Source: Lachnospiraceae bacterium (GTDB lineage: Bacteria > Bacillota > Clostridia > Lachnospirales > Lachnospiraceae). From it: a DNA stretch of 64,000 bases. The stretch is taken from positions 1 through 64,000 of the forward strand of contig JAIDHX010000007.1 of assembly GCA_029053015.1 (NCBI GenBank). The letters are read 5' to 3'. The notes under the pieces were generated by a model. The model did not search any database. It had not been told where the DNA came from and saw only the letters and a program-made list of their open reading frames with translations. The position numbers and the translations under genes were made by a program. This document shows, one piece after another, positions 18,911-27,590 of this stretch; the stretch's first letter is position 1, and each line of letters opens with the position of its first letter.

Positions 18911-19879
18911 ATGGAATACAGCTTAAAAAACAGTATGGTGATAGGTGTTTCCGCGCGCGCGCTTTTTGACATGCGGAAGGATAACGGCATATTTGAAGAG
19001 CAGGGACTTGATGCGTACACGGCATATCAGAAAGTGCATGAAGACGAAATTCTAAAGCCGGGACCGGCGTTTGCGCTGATAAAGGCTCTTTTGCGGCTGA
19101 ACAGCCTGCCGGGAAGGGCTAACAGGGTGGAAATTATCCTAATGTCCCGCAACAATCCCGACGTTTCCCTGCGGATTTTTCATTCCATAGAGCATTACGG
19201 CCTGAAAATCACCCGATCGGTATTTTTGAGCGGTGCACCTCTGGTTCCTTATTTGAAAGCGTTTCGGACGGATTTATTTCTGTCTGCATGCGAGGAGGAT
19301 GTGCAGGCGGCTGTCGATGCGGGCATTGCCGCGGGAATTATATGCGAAGAGAGCTTTTCCGATAAGACGATTCCTTTTTGGGGAGAGGAAGCTCCGCCGC
19401 AGATTAAAATTGCGTTTGATGGCGACGCCGTGCTGTTTTCGGACGAAGCGGAAAGAATATACAGGGAACAGGGGCTGGAAGCATTTGAAAACAGTGAGAG
19501 GGAAAAGGCGGCGCAGCCGCTCCATGCAGGCCCTTTTGCCAGATTTTTGAAGCTTCTCTCAGATTTACAGAAAGAGTTTGACATCGTAAGGACGCCAATT
19601 CGAACGGCGCTGGTTACGGCGAGAAGCGCGCCGGCCCATGAGAGGGTAATCCGCACGCTGCGTGCGTGGGACGTCAGAATTGACGAGGCTTTCTTTTTGG
19701 GAGGGATCACAAAGCGGGAGGTTTTGTCTGCATTTGGCGCGCAGATTTTCTTTGACGACCAGCAGATACATACAAGTCAGGCGTCGGAAGTGGTGCCGGC
19801 GGCGAGAGTGCCATTGAGAAGTATGGAGGGAAGCGCTGCCATATACAGGCTGGAAAGAAGGATAAATGAAGTATCATAA
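18911..19879 (+). CDS. 5'-nucleotidase (cytosolic NT5C1-like family)
   Basis: About 322 residues. Family features are the start SLKNSMVIGVSARALFDM, LMSRNNPDVSLRIFHSIEHY, RSVFLSGAPLVPYLKAF, KIAFDGDAVLFSDEAERIY and ALVTARSAPAHERV, with the C-terminal IFFDDQQIH. These correspond to the HAD-like catalytic core of the 5'-nucleotidase group related to animal cytosolic 5'-nucleotidase I. Such enzymes dephosphorylate nucleoside monophosphates. The start at 18911 follows AAGGAGG. The last 14 bases overlap the start of the SfsA-MutY gene, indicating translational coupling of nucleotide metabolism with DNA repair. Confidence 0.88.
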   Translation: MEYSLKNSMVIGVSARALFDMRKDNGIFEEQGLDAYTAYQKVHEDEILKPGPAFALIKALLRLNSLPGRANRVEIILMSRNNPDVSLRIFHSIEHYGLKITRSVFLSGAPLVPYLKAFRTDLFLSACEEDVQAAVDAGIAAGIICEESFSDKTIPFWGEEAPPQIKIAFDGDAVLFSDEAERIYREQGLEAFENSEREKAAQPLHAGPFARFLKLLSDLQKEFDIVRTPIRTALVTARSAPAHERVIRTLRAWDVRIDEAFFLGGITKREVLSAFGAQIFFDDQQIHTSQASEVVPAARVPLRSMEGSAAIYRLERRINEVS

Positions 19880-21683
19880 TGTAGAAAAGGGCGTTTTTCT
19901 GGAGCGACCAAACAGGTTTATTGCGTATGTGGAGCTTGCCGGCAGGAGGGAAACCGTCCATGTGAAGAATACCGGCAGATGCAGGGAACTGCTTTCTGAA
20001 AATGCGGCGGTCTATCTGGAAAAAAGCGGTAAGCCGGACAGAAAGACCGCCTATGATTTGATTGCCGTAGAGAAGAACGGCAGGCTGATTAATATGGATT
20101 CACAGGCGCCAAACAGGGCTGTGGAGGAGTGGCTTTTAAAAAAGCAGCTCTTTCCGGGCCTGTCTTTTGTGCGGCCGGAGACAAAATATAAGAATTCGCG
20201 GTTTGATTTTTATCTGGAAGCGGACGATAGAAAAATATTCATGGAAGTGAAAGGCGTCACCTTAGAGCAGGACAACGTGGTGCTGTTTCCCGACGCACCG
20301 AGCGAGCGTGCCGTAAAGCATGTGGAGGAACTGATAGAGGCGGCACGGGAGGGCTACGAGGCGTATGTGATTTTTGTCATACAGATGCAGGGCGTGGACT
20401 ATTTTACTCCGAACCGCAGCACGCAGCCGCTGTTTGCAGAGACTCTTCTTGCGGCCGAAAAGGCGGGCGTGCATATTCTTGCTTACGACTGCCTGGTTAC
20501 GGCGGACAGTATGGAGATACATGCGCCCGTGAGAGTAGAACTTCAGGATGTCTTTGGCAAAAATTCTATTGAAACTAAGACAAAATTAAGAAAGGGTTGT
20601 CTGGAAGATATTCCCAAACCGCTTCTGAAATGGTATGATAGTAACAAGCGGGTTTTGCCGTGGCGGGAGAATCCGACGCCCTACAGGGTGTGGGTTTCCG
20701 AGATTATGCTGCAGCAGACCAGGGTGGAAGCGGTCAAGCCCTATTTCGACCGTTTTATGACGGCGCTTCCTGATATCCGGAGCCTTGCAGCAGCGCCGGA
20801 GGACGTGCTGCTCAAGCTGTGGGAGGGGCTCGGCTATTACAACCGGGTCAGAAACCTGCAAAAGGCGGCAGTCCGGATCGTAAACGAATATGCCGGCGTT
20901 ATGCCGTCCCAATATGAAGAGCTTCTGACGCTTTCCGGAATCGGAAGCTATACGGCGGGAGCCATTGCTTCCATTGCATATGGCAGAAGGGTTCCGGCGG
21001 TTGACGGCAACGTGCTCAGGGTGCTGGCACGGATTCTGCGGCTTGAGGAGGATATCCTGCTTCCTGCCGTCAAGAAAAAAACAGAGGAGGCGCTTCTGCA
21101 GATTATGCCTGAGCGCTCGGGAGATTTCAATCAGGCGATGATGGAAATCGGCGCAACGGTATGTATCCCCAACGGCGCGCCCCGCTGTAACTGCTGTCCG
21201 TTAGCAGAGCTTTGTCTGGCAAGGGAAGCCGGCGTGCAGATGGAATATCCGAAAAAGGGAGCGAAAAAACCCCGCAGCATAGAAGAAAAGACGGTTTTGG
21301 TGATACAGGACGAAAACAGGACTGCGCTCCGAAAGAGACCGCCGAAAGGTCTTCTGGCGGGCCTGTATGAATTTCCTTCCATGGAGGGGCACAGAAGCGC
21401 TGACGAGGTGAAAGCCTGGCTGCAGGAGAGAGGTTTAAAGGCGCTTCGTATTACGCCGCTTCGTGAGTCCTGCCATATTTTTACGCATAAGGAATGGCAT
21501 ATGTGGGGATATATGATAAGGGTGGATGAATTTGCATCCGACAAGGCGGCACTGTTAAAGGAAGGCTGGATTTTTGCGGAAGCCGCCGACACTGAGGAAA
21601 AATATCCTGTCCCGTCCGCATTTGCGGCGTACACAGGTTATTTAAATATAAAATTGGGAAATGAAAAGTACCGGGAGGTATAA
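19866..21683 (+). CDS. SfsA-MutY fusion protein (nuclease-fold domain plus adenine DNA glycosylase)
   Basis: 605 residues in one uninterrupted frame. Residues about 1-235 are SfsA: an OB-fold-like N-terminus (HVKNTGRCRELL) and a PD-(D/E)XK-type core with RFDFYLEADD and the EVKG motif, FPDAPSERAVKHVEEL and YFTPN. Residues about 248-600 are MutY: catalytic glutamate in VSEIMLQQTRVE, helix-hairpin-helix LSGIGSYTAGAIASIAYG, catalytic aspartate in VDGNVLRVLAR, an iron-sulfur cluster cysteine set in CIPNGAPRCNCCPLAELC, and a C-terminal NUDIX-like domain with HIFTHKEWHMWGY. MutY removes adenine opposite 8-oxoguanine. SfsA has a poorly known role. All catalytic residues are kept in both halves. The two are usually separate genes, so this fusion is informative. 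The start overlaps the nucleotidase gene. Confidence 0.95.
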   Translation: MKYHNVEKGVFLERPNRFIAYVELAGRRETVHVKNTGRCRELLSENAAVYLEKSGKPDRKTAYDLIAVEKNGRLINMDSQAPNRAVEEWLLKKQLFPGLSFVRPETKYKNSRFDFYLEADDRKIFMEVKGVTLEQDNVVLFPDAPSERAVKHVEELIEAAREGYEAYVIFVIQMQGVDYFTPNRSTQPLFAETLLAAEKAGVHILAYDCLVTADSMEIHAPVRVELQDVFGKNSIETKTKLRKGCLEDIPKPLLKWYDSNKRVLPWRENPTPYRVWVSEIMLQQTRVEAVKPYFDRFMTALPDIRSLAAAPEDVLLKLWEGLGYYNRVRNLQKAAVRIVNEYAGVMPSQYEELLTLSGIGSYTAGAIASIAYGRRVPAVDGNVLRVLARILRLEEDILLPAVKKKTEEALLQIMPERSGDFNQAMMEIGATVCIPNGAPRCNCCPLAELCLAREAGVQMEYPKKGAKKPRSIEEKTVLVIQDENRTALRKRPPKGLLAGLYEFPSMEGHRSADEVKAWLQERGLKALRITPLRESCHIFTHKEWHMWGYMIRVDEFASDKAALLKEGWIFAEAADTEEKYPVPSAFAAYTGYLNIKLGNEKYREV

Positions 21684-21684
21684 A

Positions 21685-22713
21685 ATGAAATTATTATCCA
21701 TAGCAATACCGTGTTATAACTCGGCAGCCTATATGGGCAAATGTATCGATTCGCTGCTTTTAGGCGGTGAGGATGTCGAGATACTGATAGTGGACGACGG
21801 CTCTACAAAGGACAATACCGCGGAGATTGCAGACGAGTATCAGGCAAAGTATCCCGGAATCATCAAGGCGATTCATAAAGCGAATGGCGGACATGGTTCT
21901 GCAGTCAACACAGGTATTGAAAATGCAACGGGTCTCTTTTTCAAAGTGGTTGACAGCGATGACTGGGTACAGGAGGAGGCATACAGGCAGATTCTTGACA
22001 CACTGCGCGCCATAGCAGGCGGCGGAAAGCATCTGGACATGCTGGTCAGCAATTTCGTCTATGAAAAAGTGGGTGAAAAGCGCAAAAAGGTGATGCATTA
22101 CCGTCATATTCTTCCAAAGGACAAAATATTTACATGGGCGGACTGCAAGCATTTCAGCAAGGGACATTATATCCTGATGCACTCTGTGATTTTCAGAACC
22201 CAGCTTTTGCGGGACTGCGGGCTGAAGCTGCCGGAACATACCTTTTACGTGGACAACCTCTATGTTTTTGAGCCGCTTCCCTATGTTGAAAACATGTACT
22301 ATCTGGACGTTAATTTTTACCGGTACTATATCGGACGCGAGGATCAGTCCGTAAATGAGAACGTTATGATATCGAGGCTGGATCAGCAGCTTCGGGTCAA
22401 TAAGCTGATGATAGACTACCTTGTGGAGCATAAGACGGAGATTGCGGCGAGCAAGAGGCGTTATCAGTACATGAGAAATTATCTGGAAATTATCATGACG
22501 GTATCCTCCATCTTCTGTATTAAGTCAGGAAGCGAAGAACATCTGGAAGAAAAGAAAGAGCTTTGGTCTTACCTGCGCAAGAAGGATAAGAAGCTTTACT
22601 TTAAATTGCGGAACGGCATTATGGGAGGCGCCATGAATCTGCCCGGCAGGGGAGGAAGAAAACTTTCCATAGAAGGTTACGATATCTGCAAAAAAATATT
22701 TAACTTTAACTAA
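21685..22713 (+). CDS. Family 2 glycosyltransferase
   Basis: About 342 residues. The GT-A fold N-terminus reads LLSIAIPCYNSAAYMGKCIDS, then LIVDDGSTKDN and GHGSAVNTGIENATGLFFKV, with the metal-binding VDSDDWV. This is the classical family 2 layout for an inverting sugar transferase using a nucleotide sugar. No transmembrane helix is obvious, so it acts at the cytosolic face. The start at 21685 has GGGAGG and follows the preceding stop by one base. Substrate unknown; cell-surface polysaccharide or lipid glycosylation is the common role. Confidence 0.9.
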   Translation: MKLLSIAIPCYNSAAYMGKCIDSLLLGGEDVEILIVDDGSTKDNTAEIADEYQAKYPGIIKAIHKANGGHGSAVNTGIENATGLFFKVVDSDDWVQEEAYRQILDTLRAIAGGGKHLDMLVSNFVYEKVGEKRKKVMHYRHILPKDKIFTWADCKHFSKGHYILMHSVIFRTQLLRDCGLKLPEHTFYVDNLYVFEPLPYVENMYYLDVNFYRYYIGREDQSVNENVMISRLDQQLRVNKLMIDYLVEHKTEIAASKRRYQYMRNYLEIIMTVSSIFCIKSGSEEHLEEKKELWSYLRKKDKKLYFKLRNGIMGGAMNLPGRGGRKLSIEGYDICKKIFNFN

Positions 22714-22730
22714 GACAGAAATAAAAACAA

Positions 22731-22770
22731 TGGCGCGGCAATGTTAAAAATTACATTACCGCGCTGTTTT
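22731..22770 (+). terminator. Rho-independent terminator after the glycosyltransferase gene
   Basis: GCGCGGCAATGT (22733-22744) pairs with ACATTACCGCGC (22753-22764) with one mismatch, followed by a T-run. Confidence 0.85.
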
Positions 22771-22877
22771 TATGAAAATATTTATTTTTGGACAGGGCGA
22801 GAGCCATGGACATAGGGGGTATCCATGGCTCTCTTTAATAGGAATTCAGCAATGAATATTGCTTCCAGGTCGGAATC

Positions 22878-23558
22878 TCAGCCGACCTGTGGTCTGGATT
22901 TACCAGCGAAACGCTGGCTAATTGCCATAACCAAGTCGTATCTATATACGACTGTATATACTATAGCACATAAAATGAAAGCTGTCAATACATCAAATAA
23001 AGAATGTTGTTTAATTAACATCGTGGAAAGAATAATCGAAACTGCCAGCACGAAAGAAGCAATTTTGATACCCTTTCTGTTTTCAAAGTGCTTACTCTTT
23101 GCAATGGCGATATGTGCACCCAAAGAGTTGTAAACATGAATGCTCGGCCAGAGATTGGTCGGCGTATCTGTTTTCCACAGGGCTGAAACCATGTGGGTAA
23201 AGACATTGTCGCGCGGCATTTCGCTCAGCCTTAAGTGATGTCCGTTGGGCCAAAGTGTCGAAACAATCAGGAATATAGTCATGCCGGTAAATAAAAAGGC
23301 GCAGACTCTGTGGTATTCCGTTTTGTCCTTAAAGAAGAAATAAGCGACAACGATGGCAACATAGGCAAACCATAAAAAGTATGGAATGACGAAAACCTCA
23401 CAGAACGGAATGTAATCGTCAAGTCCCATGTGGATAACGGTATACTGCTTTGTTACCGTTTTTTCCAAGTGGCAGAACCATGTCATGTAAATGATTCCGT
23501 AAATGATCAGCGGAATCGCATGGCCGTAATTGGTATACAGTGTTTTTAATTTTTTCAC
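22878..23558 (-). CDS. PAP2-like membrane phosphatase family protein
   Basis: About 226 residues with roughly six membrane segments. PAP2-type motifs are visible late in the protein: NLWPSIHVYNSLGAH (motif with the catalytic serine-histidine) and KQHSLFDVLTAF (the last motif). Such proteins hydrolyse phospholipid or polyprenyl phosphate or transfer phosphodiester groups at the membrane. The lysine-rich first motif is degenerate, so catalytic activity is uncertain. The start is uncertain: GTG at 23558 has GGGAG 8 bases upstream, and ATG codons at 23573 and 23576 are alternatives. Confidence 0.75.
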   Translation of the reverse strand: MKKLKTLYTNYGHAIPLIIYGIIYMTWFCHLEKTVTKQYTVIHMGLDDYIPFCEVFVIPYFLWFAYVAIVVAYFFFKDKTEYHRVCAFLFTGMTIFLIVSTLWPNGHHLRLSEMPRDNVFTHMVSALWKTDTPTNLWPSIHVYNSLGAHIAIAKSKHFENRKGIKIASFVLAVSIILSTMLIKQHSLFDVLTAFILCAIVYTVVYRYDLVMAISQRFAGKSRPQVG

Positions 23559-23704
23559 AATAAAGACTCCCATCATAAACGGCAGTAACCTGCCCAAAAT
23601 AAAAATTTAAACTTTTCTCCGTACAAGTCAAGTATAGCCAAGTTTTTTTATTTTGCAATCCCTTTTTTTTAACATTCAGAGATTATTAAGAAAGTCTTTA
23701 GAAA

Positions 23705-24640
23705 TCAGACGATAAAACGTATGTCACCCTGATGACAGTCGATTTCAAGCGTTTTGGTCTTTTCGAGGGCTTCTCCGTCCGTATGGAGCCAGAGCGGCGC
23801 ACTTGCCTCAAGGCGGACATGTCCGGCGCGGTAGTGGTTGACGCCGGGGAAAAGAAAATGTTTGCCGAAAAAGGCAGTCGGCAGGGCAAACAGGATAACA
23901 ATTTTGGGAATATTGCCTACCACGCATAAGTCGAGAACCCCGTCCGTATCGTCGGCGTCAGGGCAGAATTTAAAGCCGCCGCCCTCATAGCGGTGGTTCA
24001 TGGCTGCGGCAAATAAAAATTTCTTAATATGTATCGGTTCGCGTTCATCCGGATACAGCGTGCAGGATACCGGCTTTGCGGCAAAAAGCTGTTTCAGTGC
24101 GATGCCTAAATAGGTAAGCTTGCCCAGTCCGATTTTGTTCAGGGTATCCTTTATTTTAGATTGCATGGCTTCCGCACAAACGGCGGCGTCGAAGCCAAGA
24201 CCGCAGCTTACGGCAAAGGAGTGCTTCGTCTGTCCGAAGGTTACGCTGCCTCTGTCCATAAGGCGGATGCGTCCGGCATCTTTTTCCGCAGATAAAATAT
24301 GAAGAAGCGCGGCAAGGGGATCGCGCGGAATTCCCAAATCCCTTGCCAAATCGTTGCTGGAGCCGGTGGGAATATAGCCTATGACAACATGCTCAAAAGA
24401 AGAAATGCCCTGCAGGGTCTCGTTTACCGTGCCGTCGCCGCCGAGAATGATAAGGCGCAGGTCATCGTCGCCTGCCTGTGAAGTGATTTCTTGCGCCAGA
24501 CGAGCCACGTCCCCAGCTTTTTTGGAAAAATACGCCTTGTAGGGTATCTGCCTTTCAATAAGGGCCGGTTTTATGGTTTCTTTCCAGATAAGCCTGCCCC
24601 GTCCCGAGCGGGAAGCAGGATTTACAATAATATGGTACAT
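23705..24640 (-). CDS. Diacylglycerol kinase family lipid kinase (YegS/DagK type)
   Basis: About 311 residues. The N-terminus YHIIVNPASRSGRG is the family signature, followed by the nucleotide-binding LIILGGDGTVNE and IPTGSSNDLARDLGIP. The C-terminal beta-sandwich carries HRYEGGGFKFCPDADDTDG and LWLHTDGEAL. These enzymes phosphorylate diacylglycerol or related lipids and feed phospholipid and lipoteichoic acid recycling. The ATG at 24640 follows GGAGG. Together with the adjacent PAP2-like gene on the same strand it forms a small lipid-phosphate module (kinase and phosphatase). Confidence 0.9.
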   Translation of the reverse strand: MYHIIVNPASRSGRGRLIWKETIKPALIERQIPYKAYFSKKAGDVARLAQEITSQAGDDDLRLIILGGDGTVNETLQGISSFEHVVIGYIPTGSSNDLARDLGIPRDPLAALLHILSAEKDAGRIRLMDRGSVTFGQTKHSFAVSCGLGFDAAVCAEAMQSKIKDTLNKIGLGKLTYLGIALKQLFAAKPVSCTLYPDEREPIHIKKFLFAAAMNHRYEGGGFKFCPDADDTDGVLDLCVVGNIPKIVILFALPTAFFGKHFLFPGVNHYRAGHVRLEASAPLWLHTDGEALEKTKTLEIDCHQGDIRFIV

Positions 24641-24753
24641 AGAGCGCCTCCGAATTTGTCCTTGGTTATAAAATTTGTGCAGTAAGTGCAAAAAAACGGC
24701 AATTCACACGTTTTTATTGTAACAGGTAAACGCTCAAATGTAAATGAAATGTA

Positions 24754-24783
24754 TTGCGCAAACCTTTGGGGCTATGCTATAAT
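24754..24783 (+). promoter_or_regulatory. Probable glyA promoter
   Basis: TTGCGC (24754-24759) and TATAAT (24778-24783) with an 18-bp spacer, 43 bp before the glyA start codon. Confidence 0.6.
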
Positions 24784-24826
24784 CGTTGTGGTTATCGACT
24801 ATCAGGAAATATAGAGGAGGAACAGG

Positions 24827-26065
24827 ATGTATTCATTAGATGAAGTAAGAGCTGTGGACGAAGAAATTGCACAGGCGATTGTAGATGAGCAGGAGAGGCA
24901 GAACAGCCACATTGAGCTGATTGCTTCCGAAAACTGGGTGAGCAAGGCAGTTATGGCGGCAATGGGAAGCCCTTTAACCAATAAGTATGCAGAAGGCTAT
25001 CCGGGCAAGAGATACTACGGTGGCTGCGAGTGCGTGGATGTAGTGGAAAATCTGGCAATCGAGAGGGCAAAGGAGCTTTTTGGATGTGATTATGCCAATG
25101 TACAGCCCCATTCCGGTGCGCAGGCAAATATGGCGGTGCAGTTTGCAGTTTGTAAGCCCGGGGACACGATTATGGGCATGAATCTTGACCACGGCGGACA
25201 TCTGACACATGGAAGTCCGGTCAATATGTCCGGCAAATATTTCAACATTGTTCCTTATGGCGTCAATGACGACGGTTTTCTGGATTATGATAAAATGCGT
25301 GAGCTTGCCATTGCAAACAAGCCCAAGATGATTATCGCAGGCGCTTCCGCCTATGCGAGAACCATTGATTTCAAAAAATTCCGCGAGGTTGCCGATGAGG
25401 TGGGCGCGGTATTGATGGTGGATATGGCGCATATTGCAGGACTTGTAGCGGCAGGACTTCATCCGAGCCCCATTCCTTATGCAGATGTGGTGACGACTAC
25501 CACGCACAAGACCTTGAGAGGTCCCCGCGGTGGTCTGATTCTCTGTAATAAAGAGGCGGCAGAGCGCTTTAATTTCAATAAGGCAATTTTCCCCGGTATT
25601 CAGGGCGGTCCTCTGATGCACGTGATTGCCGCAAAGGCAGTGTGCTTCAAAGAGGCGCTTAGCGATGAATTTAAAACTTACCAGAAGGGTATCATAGACA
25701 ATGCGCAGGCACTTTGCAAGGGGCTGATAAGCCGCGGCATCAAAATTGTTTCCGGCGGTACGGACAACCATCTGATGCTTGTTGATTTGACCAATCTCGG
25801 ACTGACCGGAAAGGCAGTGGAGAAGCTTTTGGATGCAGCGCATATCACCTGCAACAAGAATACCATTCCTAATGACCCGCAGTCTCCGTTTGTGACCAGC
25901 GGCGTTCGTCTGGGTACGCCGGCAGTCACCTCCCGCGGTATGAAGGAAGAAGATATGGACAGGATTGCAGAGGCGATTGCAATGGTGCTGAAGGGCGGCG
26001 AGGAAAAGGTTGCAGAGGCAAGAGCCATTGTGCAGTCGCTTACGGATAAATATCCTCTTATATAA
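24827..26065 (+). CDS. glyA: Serine hydroxymethyltransferase
   Basis: 412 residues, standard length. PLP-dependent enzyme converting serine and tetrahydrofolate to glycine and 5,10-methylenetetrahydrofolate. Seen are [48 protein letters not shown] and [15 protein letters not shown]. The PLP lysine lies in [17 protein letters not shown]. The methylene-folate it makes is used by ThyA, encoded 33 kb away in the same window. The start follows GAGGAGGAA. It has its own promoter and is followed by palindrome A copy 2. Confidence 0.97.
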   Translation: MYSLDEVRAVDEEIAQAIVDEQERQNSHIELIASENWVSKAVMAAMGSPLTNKYAEGYPGKRYYGGCECVDVVENLAIERAKELFGCDYANVQPHSGAQANMAVQFAVCKPGDTIMGMNLDHGGHLTHGSPVNMSGKYFNIVPYGVNDDGFLDYDKMRELAIANKPKMIIAGASAYARTIDFKKFREVADEVGAVLMVDMAHIAGLVAAGLHPSPIPYADVVTTTTHKTLRGPRGGLILCNKEAAERFNFNKAIFPGIQGGPLMHVIAAKAVCFKEALSDEFKTYQKGIIDNAQALCKGLISRGIKIVSGGTDNHLMLVDLTNLGLTGKAVEKLLDAAHITCNKNTIPNDPQSPFVTSGVRLGTPAVTSRGMKEEDMDRIAEAIAMVLKGGEEKVAEARAIVQSLTDKYPLI

Positions 26066-26111
26066 AGAAGAATAGCAGGTGATTACGAAACGCAGAAACT
26101 ATGCTGTTGTC

Positions 26112-26249
26112 ATTGTGCACCTTGTATACTTCAACGCAGACGCGCTTTCGCTCCGAGCTTACCGTAGCGGTACGTAAGCTGCCAAAATACGGCAGCTAAG
26201 TACCGACGGTAAGCAAGGGTCTGCTTATGAAGTATACAATCTGCACAAT
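26112..26249. repeat. Long palindrome family A, copy 2
   Basis: 138 bp. Outer arms 26112-26132 and 26229-26249 pair with two mismatches. The interior is nearly identical to copy 1. The flanks (GAAACTATGCTGTTGTC on the left and TCGTAACTGGCAAATA on the right) are also conserved in copy 3, so the full element is near 185 bp. It occupies most of the 284-bp gap between glyA and hom. Confidence 0.9.
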
Positions 26250-26349
26250 TCGTAACTGGCAAATAGGAGTTTTGCAATTGTCTAGATTAAGAGGAATATA
26301 TAGGAAAGTGATGAAAGAATAGGAAACGGATGATAGAGAAAGGCGTGGT

Positions 26350-27573
26350 GTGAAGATGATTCAGGCAGCGGTTTTAGGATACGGCACAGTAGGAAGCGGC
26401 GTCGTGGAGGTAATCGAAAAGAATGCGGATATGGTAGGCAGGAATGCCGGAGAGGAAATCCATGTAAAATATATTCTGGATTTACGTGATTTTCCCGGGG
26501 ATCCTCATGAAAAGGAAGTGATTCACGACTTCAAGCAGATTATAGAAGACGACGAAGTGAAAATTGTCTGCGAAACCATGGGCGGCGTAGGCGCTGCGTA
26601 TGAGTTTACGAAGCAGGCGCTTGCCGCAGGAAAAAGTGTGTGTACGTCCAATAAAGAACTGGTTGCCGCACACGGACCGGAACTGCTTGCACTGGCAAAG
26701 GAACACAACTGCAATTACCTGTTTGAAGCGAGTGTGGGCGGCGGTATTCCCATCATCCGACCGATAAAGGACGCTCTGACCGCAGAGCGCATCGAAGCCA
26801 TTACCGGCATTCTGAATGGCACGACCAACTATATTTTGACAAAAATGGAGAGGGAAGGCGCGGATTTTGAATCTGTCTTAAAACTGGCACAGGACAAAGG
26901 CTACGCGGAGAGAAACCCTGAGGCGGACGTGGAAGGCCATGATGCCTGCAGAAAAATCGCAATCCTTTCTTCTTTGATGACAGGAAAGAATGTAGATTAC
27001 CAAAAAATTTACACAGAAGGCATCACCAAAATTACGGCCCGCGACTTTGCATACGCAGGCGCCATGGGTATGTCTATCAAGCTTTTGGCGTTGAGCAGAA
27101 AAATGGGAGAGGAGACACTGGCAATGGTAGCGCCGTTCCTTATTTCAGAAGAGTTTCCGTTGCATATGGTAAGCGGCGTGTTCAATGCAATCATGGTAAA
27201 GGGCAATATGCTGGGCGATTCCATGTTTTACGGGCGCGGCGCAGGCAAACTTCCTACGGCGAGCGCGGTTGTGGCGGACGTGGTGGACTGTGCCCGTCAT
27301 ATCGGTGAGACGCTTATGTGCTTCTGGGATGCCGAAGAAGCGGCGCTTATGAGCATAGACGACGTGGAGAGAAAGTTCTTTTTCAGGGTGAAGGCAGGAA
27401 ACGGCGAGAGGCTTGTGAAGCTTTTTGGCGAAGGGCTGCAGGAAATCAACCTGTCCGGCGTGACGGAGGAAATCGGTTACGTAACGGGCGTTATGAAAGA
27501 AAAAGAATTTGCGGCATTGTATGAACAGCTTGCGGACATTACAGTGGGCAGCAGGATTCGTATTGAAGCATAA
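26350..27573 (+). CDS. hom: Homoserine dehydrogenase
   Basis: 407 residues. The Rossmann start VLGYGTVGSGVVEV binds NAD(P). The catalytic segment contains EASVGGGIPIIRPI, ITGILNGTTNYILTKM and EADVEGHDACRKIAIL. A short C-terminal ACT-like region (about 335-405) is the usual threonine feedback site. It reduces aspartate semialdehyde to homoserine. The GTG at 26350 fits the AGAAAGG site better than the ATG six bases later. It heads a three-gene operon with a proposed homoserine kinase and aspartate kinase. No thrC is adjacent. Confidence 0.95.
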   Translation: MKMIQAAVLGYGTVGSGVVEVIEKNADMVGRNAGEEIHVKYILDLRDFPGDPHEKEVIHDFKQIIEDDEVKIVCETMGGVGAAYEFTKQALAAGKSVCTSNKELVAAHGPELLALAKEHNCNYLFEASVGGGIPIIRPIKDALTAERIEAITGILNGTTNYILTKMEREGADFESVLKLAQDKGYAERNPEADVEGHDACRKIAILSSLMTGKNVDYQKIYTEGITKITARDFAYAGAMGMSIKLLALSRKMGEETLAMVAPFLISEEFPLHMVSGVFNAIMVKGNMLGDSMFYGRGAGKLPTASAVVADVVDCARHIGETLMCFWDAEEAALMSIDDVERKFFFRVKAGNGERLVKLFGEGLQEINLSGVTEEIGYVTGVMKEKEFAALYEQLADITVGSRIRIEA

Positions 27574-27590
27574 GTGAAATGAGGAGTTAT

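Noticed and set aside
21163..21216. MutY iron-sulfur cysteines spaced Cx7C instead of Cx6C
   Set aside because: The CxPNGAP insertion appears to be common in clostridial MutY; the four cysteines are present.
22825..23133. 102-codon plus-strand frame opposite the PAP2-like gene
   Set aside because: Antisense to a recognisable membrane protein and without a start signal or domain.
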